64,000 nt of DNA from Anaerostipes amylophilus (GTDB lineage Bacteria; Bacillota; Clostridia; Lachnospirales; Lachnospiraceae). How positions within the stretch are numbered: the stretch's first letter is position 1; each line of letters opens with the position of its first letter. The stretch covers positions 124,001 to 188,000 of the forward strand of contig NZ_JAOQJG010000004.1 of assembly GCF_025567365.1 (NCBI RefSeq), written 5' to 3'. The translations under genes and the position numbers were made by a program. The notes under the pieces were generated by a model. The model was not told the origin of the DNA. It ran no database searches and saw only the letters and a list, made by a program, of their open reading frames with translations. Positions 48,226 to 55,624 of this stretch are shown here, piece by piece.

Positions 48226-48822
48226 ATGACGGAAAAACAAAAAATGCTGATGGGAATCATATACAATGCAGAAGAAACTTCTTTGATTGAAGAGAGGAAT
48301 CGTGCAAAATCCCTGACAAAACAATATAATGAAAGCCGCCAGGAAGATAGGGACTATAGAAAATATTTAATGGGACAGATTTTCGGGAAATTAGGTCAGA
48401 ATGTTCATTTAGAAGCACCATTTTATCTGGATTATGGATATCGAACAACGATCGGAGATGATTTTTTTTCAAACTTCAATCTGACGATTCTTGATGGAGG
48501 TGGCGTCGAGATTGGTAATCGTGTTTTTATAGGGCCGAATGTTGGAATTTATACGGTCAATCATCCAACGGATGCCAGAAGACGTGAAAAAGGATATGAA
48601 TGGGCACTTCCAGTAAAGATTGGGAATAAAGTCTGGATTGGAGGTGGAGTAACGATTCTTCCAGGTGTGACGATTGGAGATAATACAGTCATAGCAGCAG
48701 GAAGTGTCGTGACACAAGATGTTCCAGCTAATGTTGTGGCAGCAGGGAATCCTTGTAAAGTAATCAAAGAAGCAGAAAAAGGAGACAGGTATGGGATTAT
48801 TGACAAGAAAGACGGAGAGTAA
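48226..48822 (+). CDS. Sugar O-acetyltransferase (maltose/galactoside acetyltransferase family)
   Basis: This 198-residue protein has an N-terminal Mac domain (MTEKQKMLMGIIYNAEETSL, up to about 55) and a left-handed beta-helix of hexapeptide repeats (IGDDFFSNFNLTILDGGGVE, IGNRVFIGPNVGIYTVNHPT with the catalytic His, VWIGGGVTILPGVTIGDNTV, VAAGNPCKVI). It transfers acetyl from acetyl-CoA to a sugar, possibly as detoxification. It overlaps a 59-residue small gene at its 3' end. The promoter region is short and no operator was recognised. Confidence 0.93.
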   Translation: MTEKQKMLMGIIYNAEETSLIEERNRAKSLTKQYNESRQEDRDYRKYLMGQIFGKLGQNVHLEAPFYLDYGYRTTIGDDFFSNFNLTILDGGGVEIGNRVFIGPNVGIYTVNHPTDARRREKGYEWALPVKIGNKVWIGGGVTILPGVTIGDNTVIAAGSVVTQDVPANVVAAGNPCKVIKEAEKGDRYGIIDKKDGE

Positions 48823-48970
48823 TCCGTTGGGCAAGAATATTGATCAATTATTAGATGAGATGAATCATGAGAAAGAAGAAGCCAAAGAAGGAACGTATGA
48901 AGATTCTTTGAAGAAGATAGAAGAACGGATCAAAGAACTAGGGATTCTTGATAGTGAAAATGATGAATAA
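48791..48970 (+). CDS. Small acidic helical protein (59 residues)
   Basis: The ATG at 48791 has GGAG 6 nt upstream and lies inside the 3' end of the acetyltransferase gene, in another frame. The product reads MGLLTRKTESNPLGKNIDQL and then LDEMNHEKEEAKEGTYEDSL, followed by a Lys/Glu helix to GILDSENDE. It is highly charged and predicted all-helical. The in-frame TTG at 48827 would give a shorter start free of overlap. A clean terminator 8 bases after the stop supports a real operon end. The function is unknown. Confidence 0.6.
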   Translation: MGLLTRKTESNPLGKNIDQLLDEMNHEKEEAKEGTYEDSLKKIEERIKELGILDSENDE

Positions 48971-48978
48971 ATAGAGAG

Positions 48979-49012
48979 ACACAGATATCATGTATAGATA
49001 TCTGTGTTTTTG
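48979..49012 (+). terminator. Intrinsic terminator
   Basis: ACACAGATATC and GATATCTGTGT are perfect arms with a 7-nt loop, followed by TTTTTG. Confidence 0.85.
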
Positions 49013-49084
49013 TTTGATAGGAAATTTTGGTGAAATCCTTCTAGAAAGATAAAAATCATAGAAAAAAGTATTTTCAATTCCTTT

Positions 49085-49138
49085 ATTGTTAACTTTAATA
49101 ATAAAACGGTTGACAATCTAAAGTTAACAATCTATAAT
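49085..49138 (+). promoter_or_regulatory. bioY promoter overlapped by a BirA-type operator
   Basis: TTGACA (49110-49115) and TATAAT (49133-49138) with a 17-bp spacer form a perfect promoter. TTGTTAAC (49086-49093), 15 bp, GTTGACAA (49109-49116) matches the biotin-repressor layout, and the right half covers the -35 box. A third half-site GTTAACAA (49123-49130) lies in the spacer and makes a 13-bp perfect outer palindrome with the left site (49085-49097 / 49119-49131). Biotin-loaded BirA would block the promoter. Confidence 0.82.
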
Positions 49139-49181
49139 AACAATAAAATCAGAAAAATGATAAAAAAGAGGAGAACTTATT

Positions 49182-49739
49182 ATGAGACAACAGACGATGA
49201 AAATTCAGGATCTTACATTGATCGCGTTAATGGCAGCTTTAACTTGTATTTTGGGACCAATGTCAATCACACTGCCATTTACACCAGTGCCAATTTCATT
49301 TACCAATCTGGTAATTTATTTTTCAATTATGGTCATTGGAATGAAACGTGGAACGATCAGTTATCTTGTATACTTATTGATCGGAGCTGTAGGGCTTCCA
49401 GTGTTCTCTGGTTTTAGTGGAGGACTTGCCAAACTTGCAGGACCAACAGGAGGATATCTGGTTGGATTTATCTTTTTAGCACTGATCAGTGGATTTTTTG
49501 CAGAAAAATTTTCTGATAACGTTATAATGACAGCAATCGGTATGGTTCTTGGAACTGCAGTAACTTATGCGTTTGGAACAATCTGGCTTTGCGCACAGAT
49601 GCATTTAACATTTGTCCAGGGATTATATGCAGGTGTCATTCCATATCTTCCAGGGGATGCAGCAAAGATCGTAGTTGCGATCATTGTAGGAAGTGCAGTA
49701 AAGAAAGCAGTTGTGAAAGCAAGGGTTTTACCAGAATAA
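49182..49739 (+). CDS. bioY: Biotin transporter BioY (ECF S component)
   Basis: This 185-residue protein has about six membrane helices and the BioY signature: LIALMAALTCILGPMSITLP, FTPVPISFTNLVIYF, the YLLIGAVGLPVFSGFSGGLA and GPTGGYLVGFIF segments, and PGDAAKIVVA near the C terminus. It binds biotin and either works alone or with the shared ECF energising module. A BirA-type operator covers its promoter, which supports biotin-regulated import. The start follows AGAGGAGAAC. No bio synthesis gene is adjacent. Confidence 0.95.
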   Translation: MRQQTMKIQDLTLIALMAALTCILGPMSITLPFTPVPISFTNLVIYFSIMVIGMKRGTISYLVYLLIGAVGLPVFSGFSGGLAKLAGPTGGYLVGFIFLALISGFFAEKFSDNVIMTAIGMVLGTAVTYAFGTIWLCAQMHLTFVQGLYAGVIPYLPGDAAKIVVAIIVGSAVKKAVVKARVLPE

Positions 49740-49775
49740 GATACAGAAATAATTTGTATGAAAAACAAGAATTGG

Positions 49776-49804
49776 TTGACATTTTGTATGAAAAAGCATA
49801 AACT
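49776..49804 (+). promoter_or_regulatory. Promoter of the cysE-cysS T-box transcript
   Basis: TTGACA at 49776-49781 and TAAACT at 49799-49804 are 17 bp apart, directly ahead of the T-box. Confidence 0.65.
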
Positions 49805-49810
49805 ATTCGT

Positions 49811-50088
49811 AGTTAAATGCAATGAACAGAATTAGTACAGACGAATTGGAACTGTCAGAGAGAAGCTGTCACCGGCTGAAAGCAGCTTTTAGGGAAGATG
49901 TCTGGAATGCATCTGGGAGCAGACAAGATGAATCAAGTAGTTTTGTACGTCGCCGGCGTTAACGGATTTAAGTGAAAACATTCTGCCTAAGTGATATCAT
50001 TCAGGGATATGATCAGAAGGACAGAAGTTTTTAAAAGAGTGGAACCGCGGATATACTTCGTCTCTTTGTTAGGAGACGGAGTTTTTTT
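49811..50088 (+). promoter_or_regulatory. T-box leader of cysE-cysS with a Cys (UGC) specifier
   Basis: The T-box core AGAGTGGAACCGCGG (50036-50050) is followed by a terminator with arms ACTTCGTCTC / GAGACGGAGT and seven T residues (to 50088). In stem I the specifier context GGAA-TGC-ATCTGGGAGC places TGC at 49908-49910, which pairs with tRNA-Cys(GCA). Uncharged tRNA-Cys would favour the antiterminator and turn on cysteine synthesis and charging. Confidence 0.92.
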
Positions 50089-50176
50089 GTTTTTGAAAGT
50101 TCAATAATAATTTGAAAGTTCAATAAAATAAAAAATCCCGTAAATTACATACTATATATTGGAGGTTTTAGAAGCT

Positions 50177-50875
50177 ATGATGGGTTTTCGAGAATTTGCG
50201 AAAAGCCAATATGATACGATCAAACTAAGAGACCCTGCATTAAGGGAAGAAAAAGAAGTTTTTTTGTATCCTTATGTGAAGGCGTTGTATTGGCATCGAG
50301 TTGCACACGAATTATATAAGAAGGGAGAGTTTTATAAAGCCAGAAAGATCTCACAGAAATGGGCGAGAAAGACTGGAATTGAGATTCACCCGGGTGCACA
50401 GATCGGAGAAGGATTCTTTATTGACCACGGGCATGGAGTGGTTATTGGAGAGACAACGATCATTGGAAATAATGTAACATTATATCAGGGGGTTACACTA
50501 GGCGGAACCGGAAATGAGACTGGAAAGCGTCATCCAACGATCGAAGATAACGTTATGATCAGTTCAGGGGCAAAAGTTTTGGGTTCTATTACCATTGGAA
50601 AGAACTCAAAGATCGGTGCAGGAAGCGTTGTTGTATCTGATGTACCGCCAAACTCAACAGTTGTCGGAGTTCCAGGAAAGGTAGTTAAACAGGATGGAGA
50701 GAGAGTAAACCGCATTCAGAGTCTGGTACTTGACCAGATCGACCTTCCAAACCCTGTTGATATGGATATCGAGAAACTTGCAAGAGAAAATGCTGAATTA
50801 CGACAGGCATTAGAGACATTTATTATACATTATCAAAATTCAGAGGCGCTTAGAAAGGAAAAAGAGAAAAAATGA
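50177..50875 (+). CDS. cysE: Serine O-acetyltransferase
   Basis: CysE makes O-acetylserine from serine and acetyl-CoA, the first committed step of cysteine synthesis. The 232-residue protein has the short Firmicute-type N-terminal helices (LREEKEVFLYPYVKALYWHR) and a left-handed beta-helix: GIEIHPGAQIGEGFFIDHGH (catalytic His), VVIGETTIIGNNVTLYQGVT, LGGTGNETGKRHPTIEDNV, PGKVVKQDG. I chose the ATG at 50177, 11 nt after GGAGG; a TTG at 50159 would overlap that site. It is controlled by a Cys T-box and overlaps cysS by 4 bp. Confidence 0.95.
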   Translation: MMGFREFAKSQYDTIKLRDPALREEKEVFLYPYVKALYWHRVAHELYKKGEFYKARKISQKWARKTGIEIHPGAQIGEGFFIDHGHGVVIGETTIIGNNVTLYQGVTLGGTGNETGKRHPTIEDNVMISSGAKVLGSITIGKNSKIGAGSVVVSDVPPNSTVVGVPGKVVKQDGERVNRIQSLVLDQIDLPNPVDMDIEKLARENAELRQALETFIIHYQNSEALRKEKEKK

Positions 50876-52275
50876 AAATTTACAATACACTGACAAGACA
50901 GAAAGAAGAATTTGTGCCAGTACATCCAGGAAAAGTTGGAATGTATGTATGTGGACCAACAGTTTACAATTATATTCATATTGGAAATGCAAGACCAATG
51001 ATCATTTTTGATACAGTCCGCCGCTATTTTGAATATAAAGGATATGAAGTAAACTACGTTTCAAACTTTACAGATGTCGATGATAAGATCATCAAGAAGG
51101 CAAATGAAGAAGGTGTGACAGCGACAGAGATTGCAGAAAGATATATCAAAGAATGCAAGCAGGATATGGAAGCTTTGAATATCAAACCTGCAACACATCA
51201 GCCAAGAGCAACAGAAGAAATCGGTGGTATGATCAAGATGATACAGACACTGATCGAAAAAGGGCATGCTTATGAAGTTGATGGAACTGTTTACTTTAAG
51301 ACAAGATCCTTTAAAGATTATGGAAAACTTTCCAAGAAAAATATCGATGATCTGGAAGCAGGACATCGTGAGATCAAGGTAACAGGAGAAGAAGGAAAGA
51401 AAGATCCGCTTGATTTCGTATTATGGAAACCAAAGAAAGAAGGAGAGATCGCATGGGATTCTCCATGGGGAGAAGGAAGACCAGGATGGCATATCGAGTG
51501 TTCTGAGATGTCCAAAAAATACATCGGAGATACGATCGATATCCATGCAGGTGGAGAAGACTTAATCTTCCCTCATCATGAAAATGAGATCGCACAGAGT
51601 GAAGCATGCAACGAAGAGAAGTTTGCAAATTACTGGATGCATAATGGATTTTTAAATATTAATAATAAGAAGATGTCCAAATCTGCAGGAAACTTCTTTA
51701 CAGTTCGTGAGATCGGAGAAAAATACCCATTACAGGTAATCCGCTTCTTCATGTTAAGTGCACATTACAGAACACCATTAAATTTCAGTGATACATTAGT
51801 AGAAAGTGCCAAGACAGGATTAGACCGTATTTTAACAGCGATCGATCTGTGCAGAGAGATGGCAGCGAAAGAAGAAACAGGAACTCTTAGCGATGCAGAA
51901 AAGGAACATTTTGCAAATGTAGAAGCACTTGTAAAGAAATTTGAAGATGCGATGGAAGATGACTTTAACACAGCAGATGCGGTTTCCGCTATTTTTGAGA
52001 TTGTTCGTGAGTCAAATTCAACAGTCAAAGATTTCAGCGCAGACTATGCAAAGAAAGTCTTAAAAGTCTTAGAAGATCTTTGCGGAGTCCTTGGAATTGA
52101 GACAACAAAAGAAGAAGAGATCTTAGACGAAGAAATCGAAAAACTGATCGAAGAACGTCAGGCAGCAAGAAAGAACAAAGATTTTGCAAGAGCAGATGAG
52201 ATCAGAGATCAGTTATTAGAACAGGGTATCGTATTAAAAGATACAAGAGAAGGTGTAAAATGGAGCAGAGCTTAA
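50872..52275 (+). CDS. cysS: Cysteinyl-tRNA synthetase
   Basis: CysS is a class I synthetase that charges tRNA-Cys. Its 467 residues show MYVCGPTVYNYIHIGNARPM (zinc Cys and the HIGH-type motif HIGNA), VSNFTDVDDKIIKKA, WHIECSEMSKKYIGDTIDIH, GGEDLIFPHHENEIAQSE (zinc ligands) and the signature KMSKSAGNFF (about 263-272). A C-terminal anticodon-binding DALR-type region completes it. It is coupled to cysE by an ATGA overlap and shares the Cys T-box. mrnC overlaps its end. Confidence 0.97.
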   Translation: MKIYNTLTRQKEEFVPVHPGKVGMYVCGPTVYNYIHIGNARPMIIFDTVRRYFEYKGYEVNYVSNFTDVDDKIIKKANEEGVTATEIAERYIKECKQDMEALNIKPATHQPRATEEIGGMIKMIQTLIEKGHAYEVDGTVYFKTRSFKDYGKLSKKNIDDLEAGHREIKVTGEEGKKDPLDFVLWKPKKEGEIAWDSPWGEGRPGWHIECSEMSKKYIGDTIDIHAGGEDLIFPHHENEIAQSEACNEEKFANYWMHNGFLNINNKKMSKSAGNFFTVREIGEKYPLQVIRFFMLSAHYRTPLNFSDTLVESAKTGLDRILTAIDLCREMAAKEETGTLSDAEKEHFANVEALVKKFEDAMEDDFNTADAVSAIFEIVRESNSTVKDFSADYAKKVLKVLEDLCGVLGIETTKEEEILDEEIEKLIEERQAARKNKDFARADEIRDQLLEQGIVLKDTREGVKWSRA

Positions 52276-52715
52276 TTAACAAGATCAAAGAAGGATTGTC
52301 ACTCGATGGGTTAGATCCAAAAAGTTACTCTCCATTATCCCTTGCCTACATCGGAGATGCAATCTATGAGATTGTGATCCGTACGATCGTTATGTCTGCT
52401 GGGAATATGAGCGTGAATAAATATCACAAAAAATCAAGCAGCATGGTAAAAGCTTCTGCACAAAAGGAAGTATTCGAAAAGATTGAACCATTTTTGACAG
52501 AAGAAGAGATGGCAGTTTACAAACGTGGAAGAAATTCCAAATCAGGATCTGTTGCAAAGAATGCATCTATGATGGATTATAGAAAGGCAACAGGGGTGGA
52601 AGCATTGATGGGCTATTTATATCTGTCAGGAGATATGGACCGTATCATCGAACTGATCGGGATCGGTTTTGATTTAAATAAGAAAGAAGAAACAGGAGAA
52701 GAACATGAATCATAA
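52260..52715 (+). CDS. mrnC: Mini-ribonuclease III
   Basis: MrnC matures 23S rRNA by cutting double-stranded RNA near both ends. The 151-residue protein has only the RNase III catalytic domain, without a dsRNA-binding domain: YSPLSLAYIGDAIYEIVIRT with the catalytic Asp, HKKSSSMVKASAQKEVFEKI, and AVYKRGRNSKSGSVAKNASM typical of the family. It overlaps cysS by 16 bp and rlmB by 11 bp, the conserved Firmicute order cysS-mrnC-rlmB. Confidence 0.94.
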   Translation: MEQSLINKIKEGLSLDGLDPKSYSPLSLAYIGDAIYEIVIRTIVMSAGNMSVNKYHKKSSSMVKASAQKEVFEKIEPFLTEEEMAVYKRGRNSKSGSVAKNASMMDYRKATGVEALMGYLYLSGDMDRIIELIGIGFDLNKKEETGEEHES

Positions 52716-53445
52716 AGAAGATCTGATCGCAGGCCGCAACGCCGTGATCGAGGCTTTGAGAGCAAAGAAACCAATCGATAAGATTTTTGTACTGGATGGA
52801 TGTCAGGATGGACCAATCCGTACGATCGTAAGAGAAGCAAAGAAAACAGACGCGATTCTTAAATTTGTAGACAAAGAGCGTCTAAACCAGTTGACAAATG
52901 AGCATCATCAGGGTGTTGTAGCAATTGTAGCAGCATATGAATATGGAACAATAGATGACCTATTTAAGAGAGCAGAAGAAAAGGGAGAAGATCCTTTCTT
53001 TATCTTACTTGATGGAATTGAAGATCCACATAATCTTGGTGCGATTATTCGTACAGCAAATCTTGCAGGAGCGCACGGAGTGATCATTCCAAAACATCGT
53101 GCTGTTGGAATCACACCAACTGTAGCAAAGACGTCAGCAGGAGCGATCAATTATACTCCGGTAGTGAAAGTTACAAATATTGGAAAAACAATGGATGAGT
53201 TAAAAGAACGCGGTATGTGGTTTGCATGTGCAGATATGGATGGAGAAGTGATCTATCGACAGAATCTGACAGGATCCATCGGTCTTGTGATTGGAAACGA
53301 AGGAAGCGGTGTTAGTCGACTTGTAAAAGAAAAATGTGACTTTATTTCATCAATTCCGATGAAAGGAGATATTGATTCTCTGAATGCATCAGTAGCAGCC
53401 GGAGTTCTGGCATTTGAAGTTGTAAGACAACGACTGGGAAAATAA
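52705..53445 (+). CDS. rlmB: 23S rRNA (guanosine-2251-2'-O)-methyltransferase, RlmB-like
   Basis: This 246-residue SPOUT methyltransferase has an N-terminal substrate-binding domain (IAGRNAVIEALRAKKPIDKI) and the SpoU motifs FILLDGIEDPHNLGAIIRTA (motif 1), GLVIGNEGSGVSRLVKEKCD (motif 2) and IPMKGDIDSLNASVAAGVLA (motif 3), which form the SAM-binding knot. It methylates a ribose in 23S rRNA. It follows mrnC with overlap and is followed 2 bp later by sigH. The yacP (rae1) gene usually found between rlmB and sigH is absent. Confidence 0.93.
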   Translation: MNHKEDLIAGRNAVIEALRAKKPIDKIFVLDGCQDGPIRTIVREAKKTDAILKFVDKERLNQLTNEHHQGVVAIVAAYEYGTIDDLFKRAEEKGEDPFFILLDGIEDPHNLGAIIRTANLAGAHGVIIPKHRAVGITPTVAKTSAGAINYTPVVKVTNIGKTMDELKERGMWFACADMDGEVIYRQNLTGSIGLVIGNEGSGVSRLVKEKCDFISSIPMKGDIDSLNASVAAGVLAFEVVRQRLGK

Positions 53446-53447
53446 TA

Positions 53448-54050
53448 ATGAATGAATTAAGAACAATTTCCGATGAGGAATTGCTAAGACAGATCCATGG
53501 CGGCAGTGATGACGCCATGGAATGTCTGTTGGAAAGATATCGGGATATGGTAAGAAAAGAGGCAAGAAAATTTTTCCTTGCAGGCGGTGACGAAGAAGAT
53601 CTGATTCAAGAAGGCATGATCGGGCTTTTTAAGGCGATAACATCTTATCAGGAAGGGAAAAGTACTTCATTTTCGACATTTGCATATTTGTGTGTGCATA
53701 GACAGATCTATACAACGATCACAGCATTTAATAGAAAAAAACATATTCCATTAAATACGTCAATTTCTTTGTTTGAATATAAAGATCAGGGGGACGAATT
53801 TGCACTTGATGAGATCTTGGAGAATCCTGATGAGACACCAGAGGAAAGACTGCTTCGAAAAGAAGAAATTAAAGATTATTATCAAAAGATCAATCAGAAA
53901 TTAAGTGAATTTGAAAAACAGGTTATGTATTATTATCTGAATGGGGATAATTATACGGTGATCGCAAAGAAGCTTGGGAGAACTGATAAATCAATTGATA
54001 ATGCGATTCAAAGAATTCGCAAAAAGATTAAAAGTGATGAAAGAAAATAG
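53448..54050 (+). CDS. sigH: RNA polymerase sigma factor SigH (sporulation onset)
   Basis: SigH directs transcription of early sporulation and transition-state genes. The 200-residue sigma-70 family protein has region 2 (YRDMVRKEARKFFLAGGDEE, DLIQEGMIGLFKAITSYQEG, FSTFAYLCVHRQIYTTITAF) and region 4 (SEFEKQVMYYYLNGDNYTVI, AKKLGRTDKSIDNAIQRIRK). The motif FLAGGDEEDLIQEGMIGL and the position after cysS-mrnC-rlmB both support SigH rather than another group 3/4 factor. No dedicated promoter is obvious in the 2-bp gap, so expression depends at least partly on the upstream operon. Confidence 0.93.
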   Translation: MNELRTISDEELLRQIHGGSDDAMECLLERYRDMVRKEARKFFLAGGDEEDLIQEGMIGLFKAITSYQEGKSTSFSTFAYLCVHRQIYTTITAFNRKKHIPLNTSISLFEYKDQGDEFALDEILENPDETPEERLLRKEEIKDYYQKINQKLSEFEKQVMYYYLNGDNYTVIAKKLGRTDKSIDNAIQRIRKKIKSDERK

Positions 54051-54067
54051 TTAATACAATGAAAAAT

Positions 54068-54091
54068 GGCTTAAAACATAAGTTTTAAGCC
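54068..54091 (-). terminator. Terminator of tRNA-Thr, also following sigH
   Basis: GGCTTAAAAC and GTTTTAAGCC are perfect 10-bp arms with an ATAA loop. On the minus strand they are followed by ATTTTTC, so the hairpin best serves the tRNA. On the plus strand the tail is poor. Confidence 0.7.
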
Positions 54092-54102
54092 AATCTTGTA
54101 TA

Positions 54103-54175
54103 AGCTGCTGACGGGAGTTGAACCCGTGACCTCCTCACTACCAATGAGGTGCGCTACCTCCTGTGCCACAGCAGC
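54103..54175 (-). tRNA. tRNA-Thr (GGT)
   Basis: Read on the minus strand, the acceptor GCTGCTG/CAGCAGC, the anticodon arm CCTCA-TTGGTAG-TGAGG giving GGT, and the T loop TTCAACT are intact. The D loop contains AGGAGGTAG. CCA is not encoded. Confidence 0.94.
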
Positions 54176-54246
54176 AGAACCGATTAATAATTTATCATGA
54201 AAATGAAACACTGTCAATAGAATTCATAAAATAAAGGGAAAATCAG

Positions 54247-55566
54247 ATGATAAAGTGGTATAAGGGAAAAAAGAGATGGATCAGTATGATTTTGTGTCTT
54301 ATCATTTGTATGCAGACAACGATAAAGATACAGGCAGCTACGCCAGGATATTTTGATAATCCGCAGACGATTTATAACGAATTTAAAGGAAAAATCGTGG
54401 ATATATCATATGAGAAACAATATGCATTTTTGAAAAAGAAAATGAACGTGTATGAGAGTTCTTCTGGAACTAAAAAGATTGCATCTGCACCGAAGTATTC
54501 GGGAATCATCATTGTAAGCAAGACATCTAATTATCTGCAGGTTATTTATGAGAAAAAGAAAGGATATGGTATCGGTTGGATTGAAAAAAGCAAATACCAT
54601 AAAGAGGCGATTGCTTATAATGGAAATGAAAAACAGTTAATTGGCAATGGAAAGTATTGGATAGAAAACAAAGAAACAAAAGAAGGTATAGAAATCAATC
54701 TTACATTTTTGGGAAATCAGCAGTATAAAATTCAGACAGAAAATCAATATATCAAGGAGCAGAAGACAAATTGGAAGTTGATCAGAGAATATGACCATTT
54801 ATATATAAAAAATATGAAGGAAGACAAATATCTTTCTGTAGACCAGAATGGAAACCTTGTGTTAGTGAAACAGGGAAATATAAAAAATAACTTTCAAAAA
54901 ACAGACAAAGAAGCCGGAAATAAAACTATGCAATGGAAGTTTATTCGCCTTCAGAATAAAAACGTAACGCCATATAGAAATTTTATGCAGTTTGATCCAG
55001 CGTGGGCAAGAAAAAATTATGGAGATGTTTCAGATTACAGTGGAAAAATGGCAGCAGCTGGATGCGGAGTTGTAGCGATCACCAATGCGGTTTATGCATT
55101 AAATGGACAGTTTGTGGATCCTATGCTATTTGCAGATTTTGCTGTGAAAAAACATTACAGGATCATAGGTTCTGGAACACAGGATGGAGTTTTTAAAGGT
55201 GCAGCAAAAGAATTTGGAGAGGCCTATGGATTTTCTTATGTGAAAACAAGTTATAGTCTCTCTGAAGTCAGAAATTATCTGCAAAAAGGATATGTTGCGA
55301 TTTCACATGTGCCAGGACACTATGTGACGATTGCAGATTTTAATCCAAAAACGAAGAAATATCTAGTGCTAGATTCACATCCGATCAAAAGCAGACCTAC
55401 AAGTTCTTTTGGAAACTGGTTTAAAAGAGAAAGAGTACAAAGAGGGGGACTTACTTCATCAGCATATTATATTTATGGAACAAGAGTCCAGACAAGAGGG
55501 ATTGAACGTGTGAAAAATATAAAGTTCCAAAAAGAGTTATTTAACTTTATGATGTTATTAAGATGA
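54247..55566 (+). CDS. Secreted C39-like cysteine peptidase with SH3-type N-terminal region
   Basis: This 439-residue exported protein has a signal peptide (about 1-30, core WISMILCLIICMQTTI) and an SH3-like segment (about 52-115; KKMNVYESSSGTKKIA, YEKKKGYGIGWIEKSKYH). A middle beta-rich region with ricin-like strands follows (about 125-235). The C-terminal domain is peptidase C39-like: MQFDPAWARKNYGD, AAAGCGVVAITNAVYAL with the probable catalytic Cys273, VAISHVPGHYVTIADF with His358 and a following VLDSHPI Asp. Such proteins process peptides or remodel the wall. The substrate is unknown. It is placed before a secreted galactanase, but the latter may have its own promoter. Confidence 0.8.
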   Translation: MIKWYKGKKRWISMILCLIICMQTTIKIQAATPGYFDNPQTIYNEFKGKIVDISYEKQYAFLKKKMNVYESSSGTKKIASAPKYSGIIIVSKTSNYLQVIYEKKKGYGIGWIEKSKYHKEAIAYNGNEKQLIGNGKYWIENKETKEGIEINLTFLGNQQYKIQTENQYIKEQKTNWKLIREYDHLYIKNMKEDKYLSVDQNGNLVLVKQGNIKNNFQKTDKEAGNKTMQWKFIRLQNKNVTPYRNFMQFDPAWARKNYGDVSDYSGKMAAAGCGVVAITNAVYALNGQFVDPMLFADFAVKKHYRIIGSGTQDGVFKGAAKEFGEAYGFSYVKTSYSLSEVRNYLQKGYVAISHVPGHYVTIADFNPKTKKYLVLDSHPIKSRPTSSFGNWFKRERVQRGGLTSSAYYIYGTRVQTRGIERVKNIKFQKELFNFMMLLR

Positions 55567-55571
55567 GAATA

Positions 55572-55580
55572 TGATATAAT
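55572..55580 (+). promoter_or_regulatory. Extended -10 promoter of the GH53 gene
   Basis: TGATATAAT gives an extended -10 (TGnTATAAT) starting at 55572, 6 bases past the peptidase stop. No good -35 is visible. Confidence 0.45.
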
Positions 55581-55624
55581 GAAAAAGTATAAAGATTAAA
55601 TAAATGAAAGGAGAGTATGATCCT

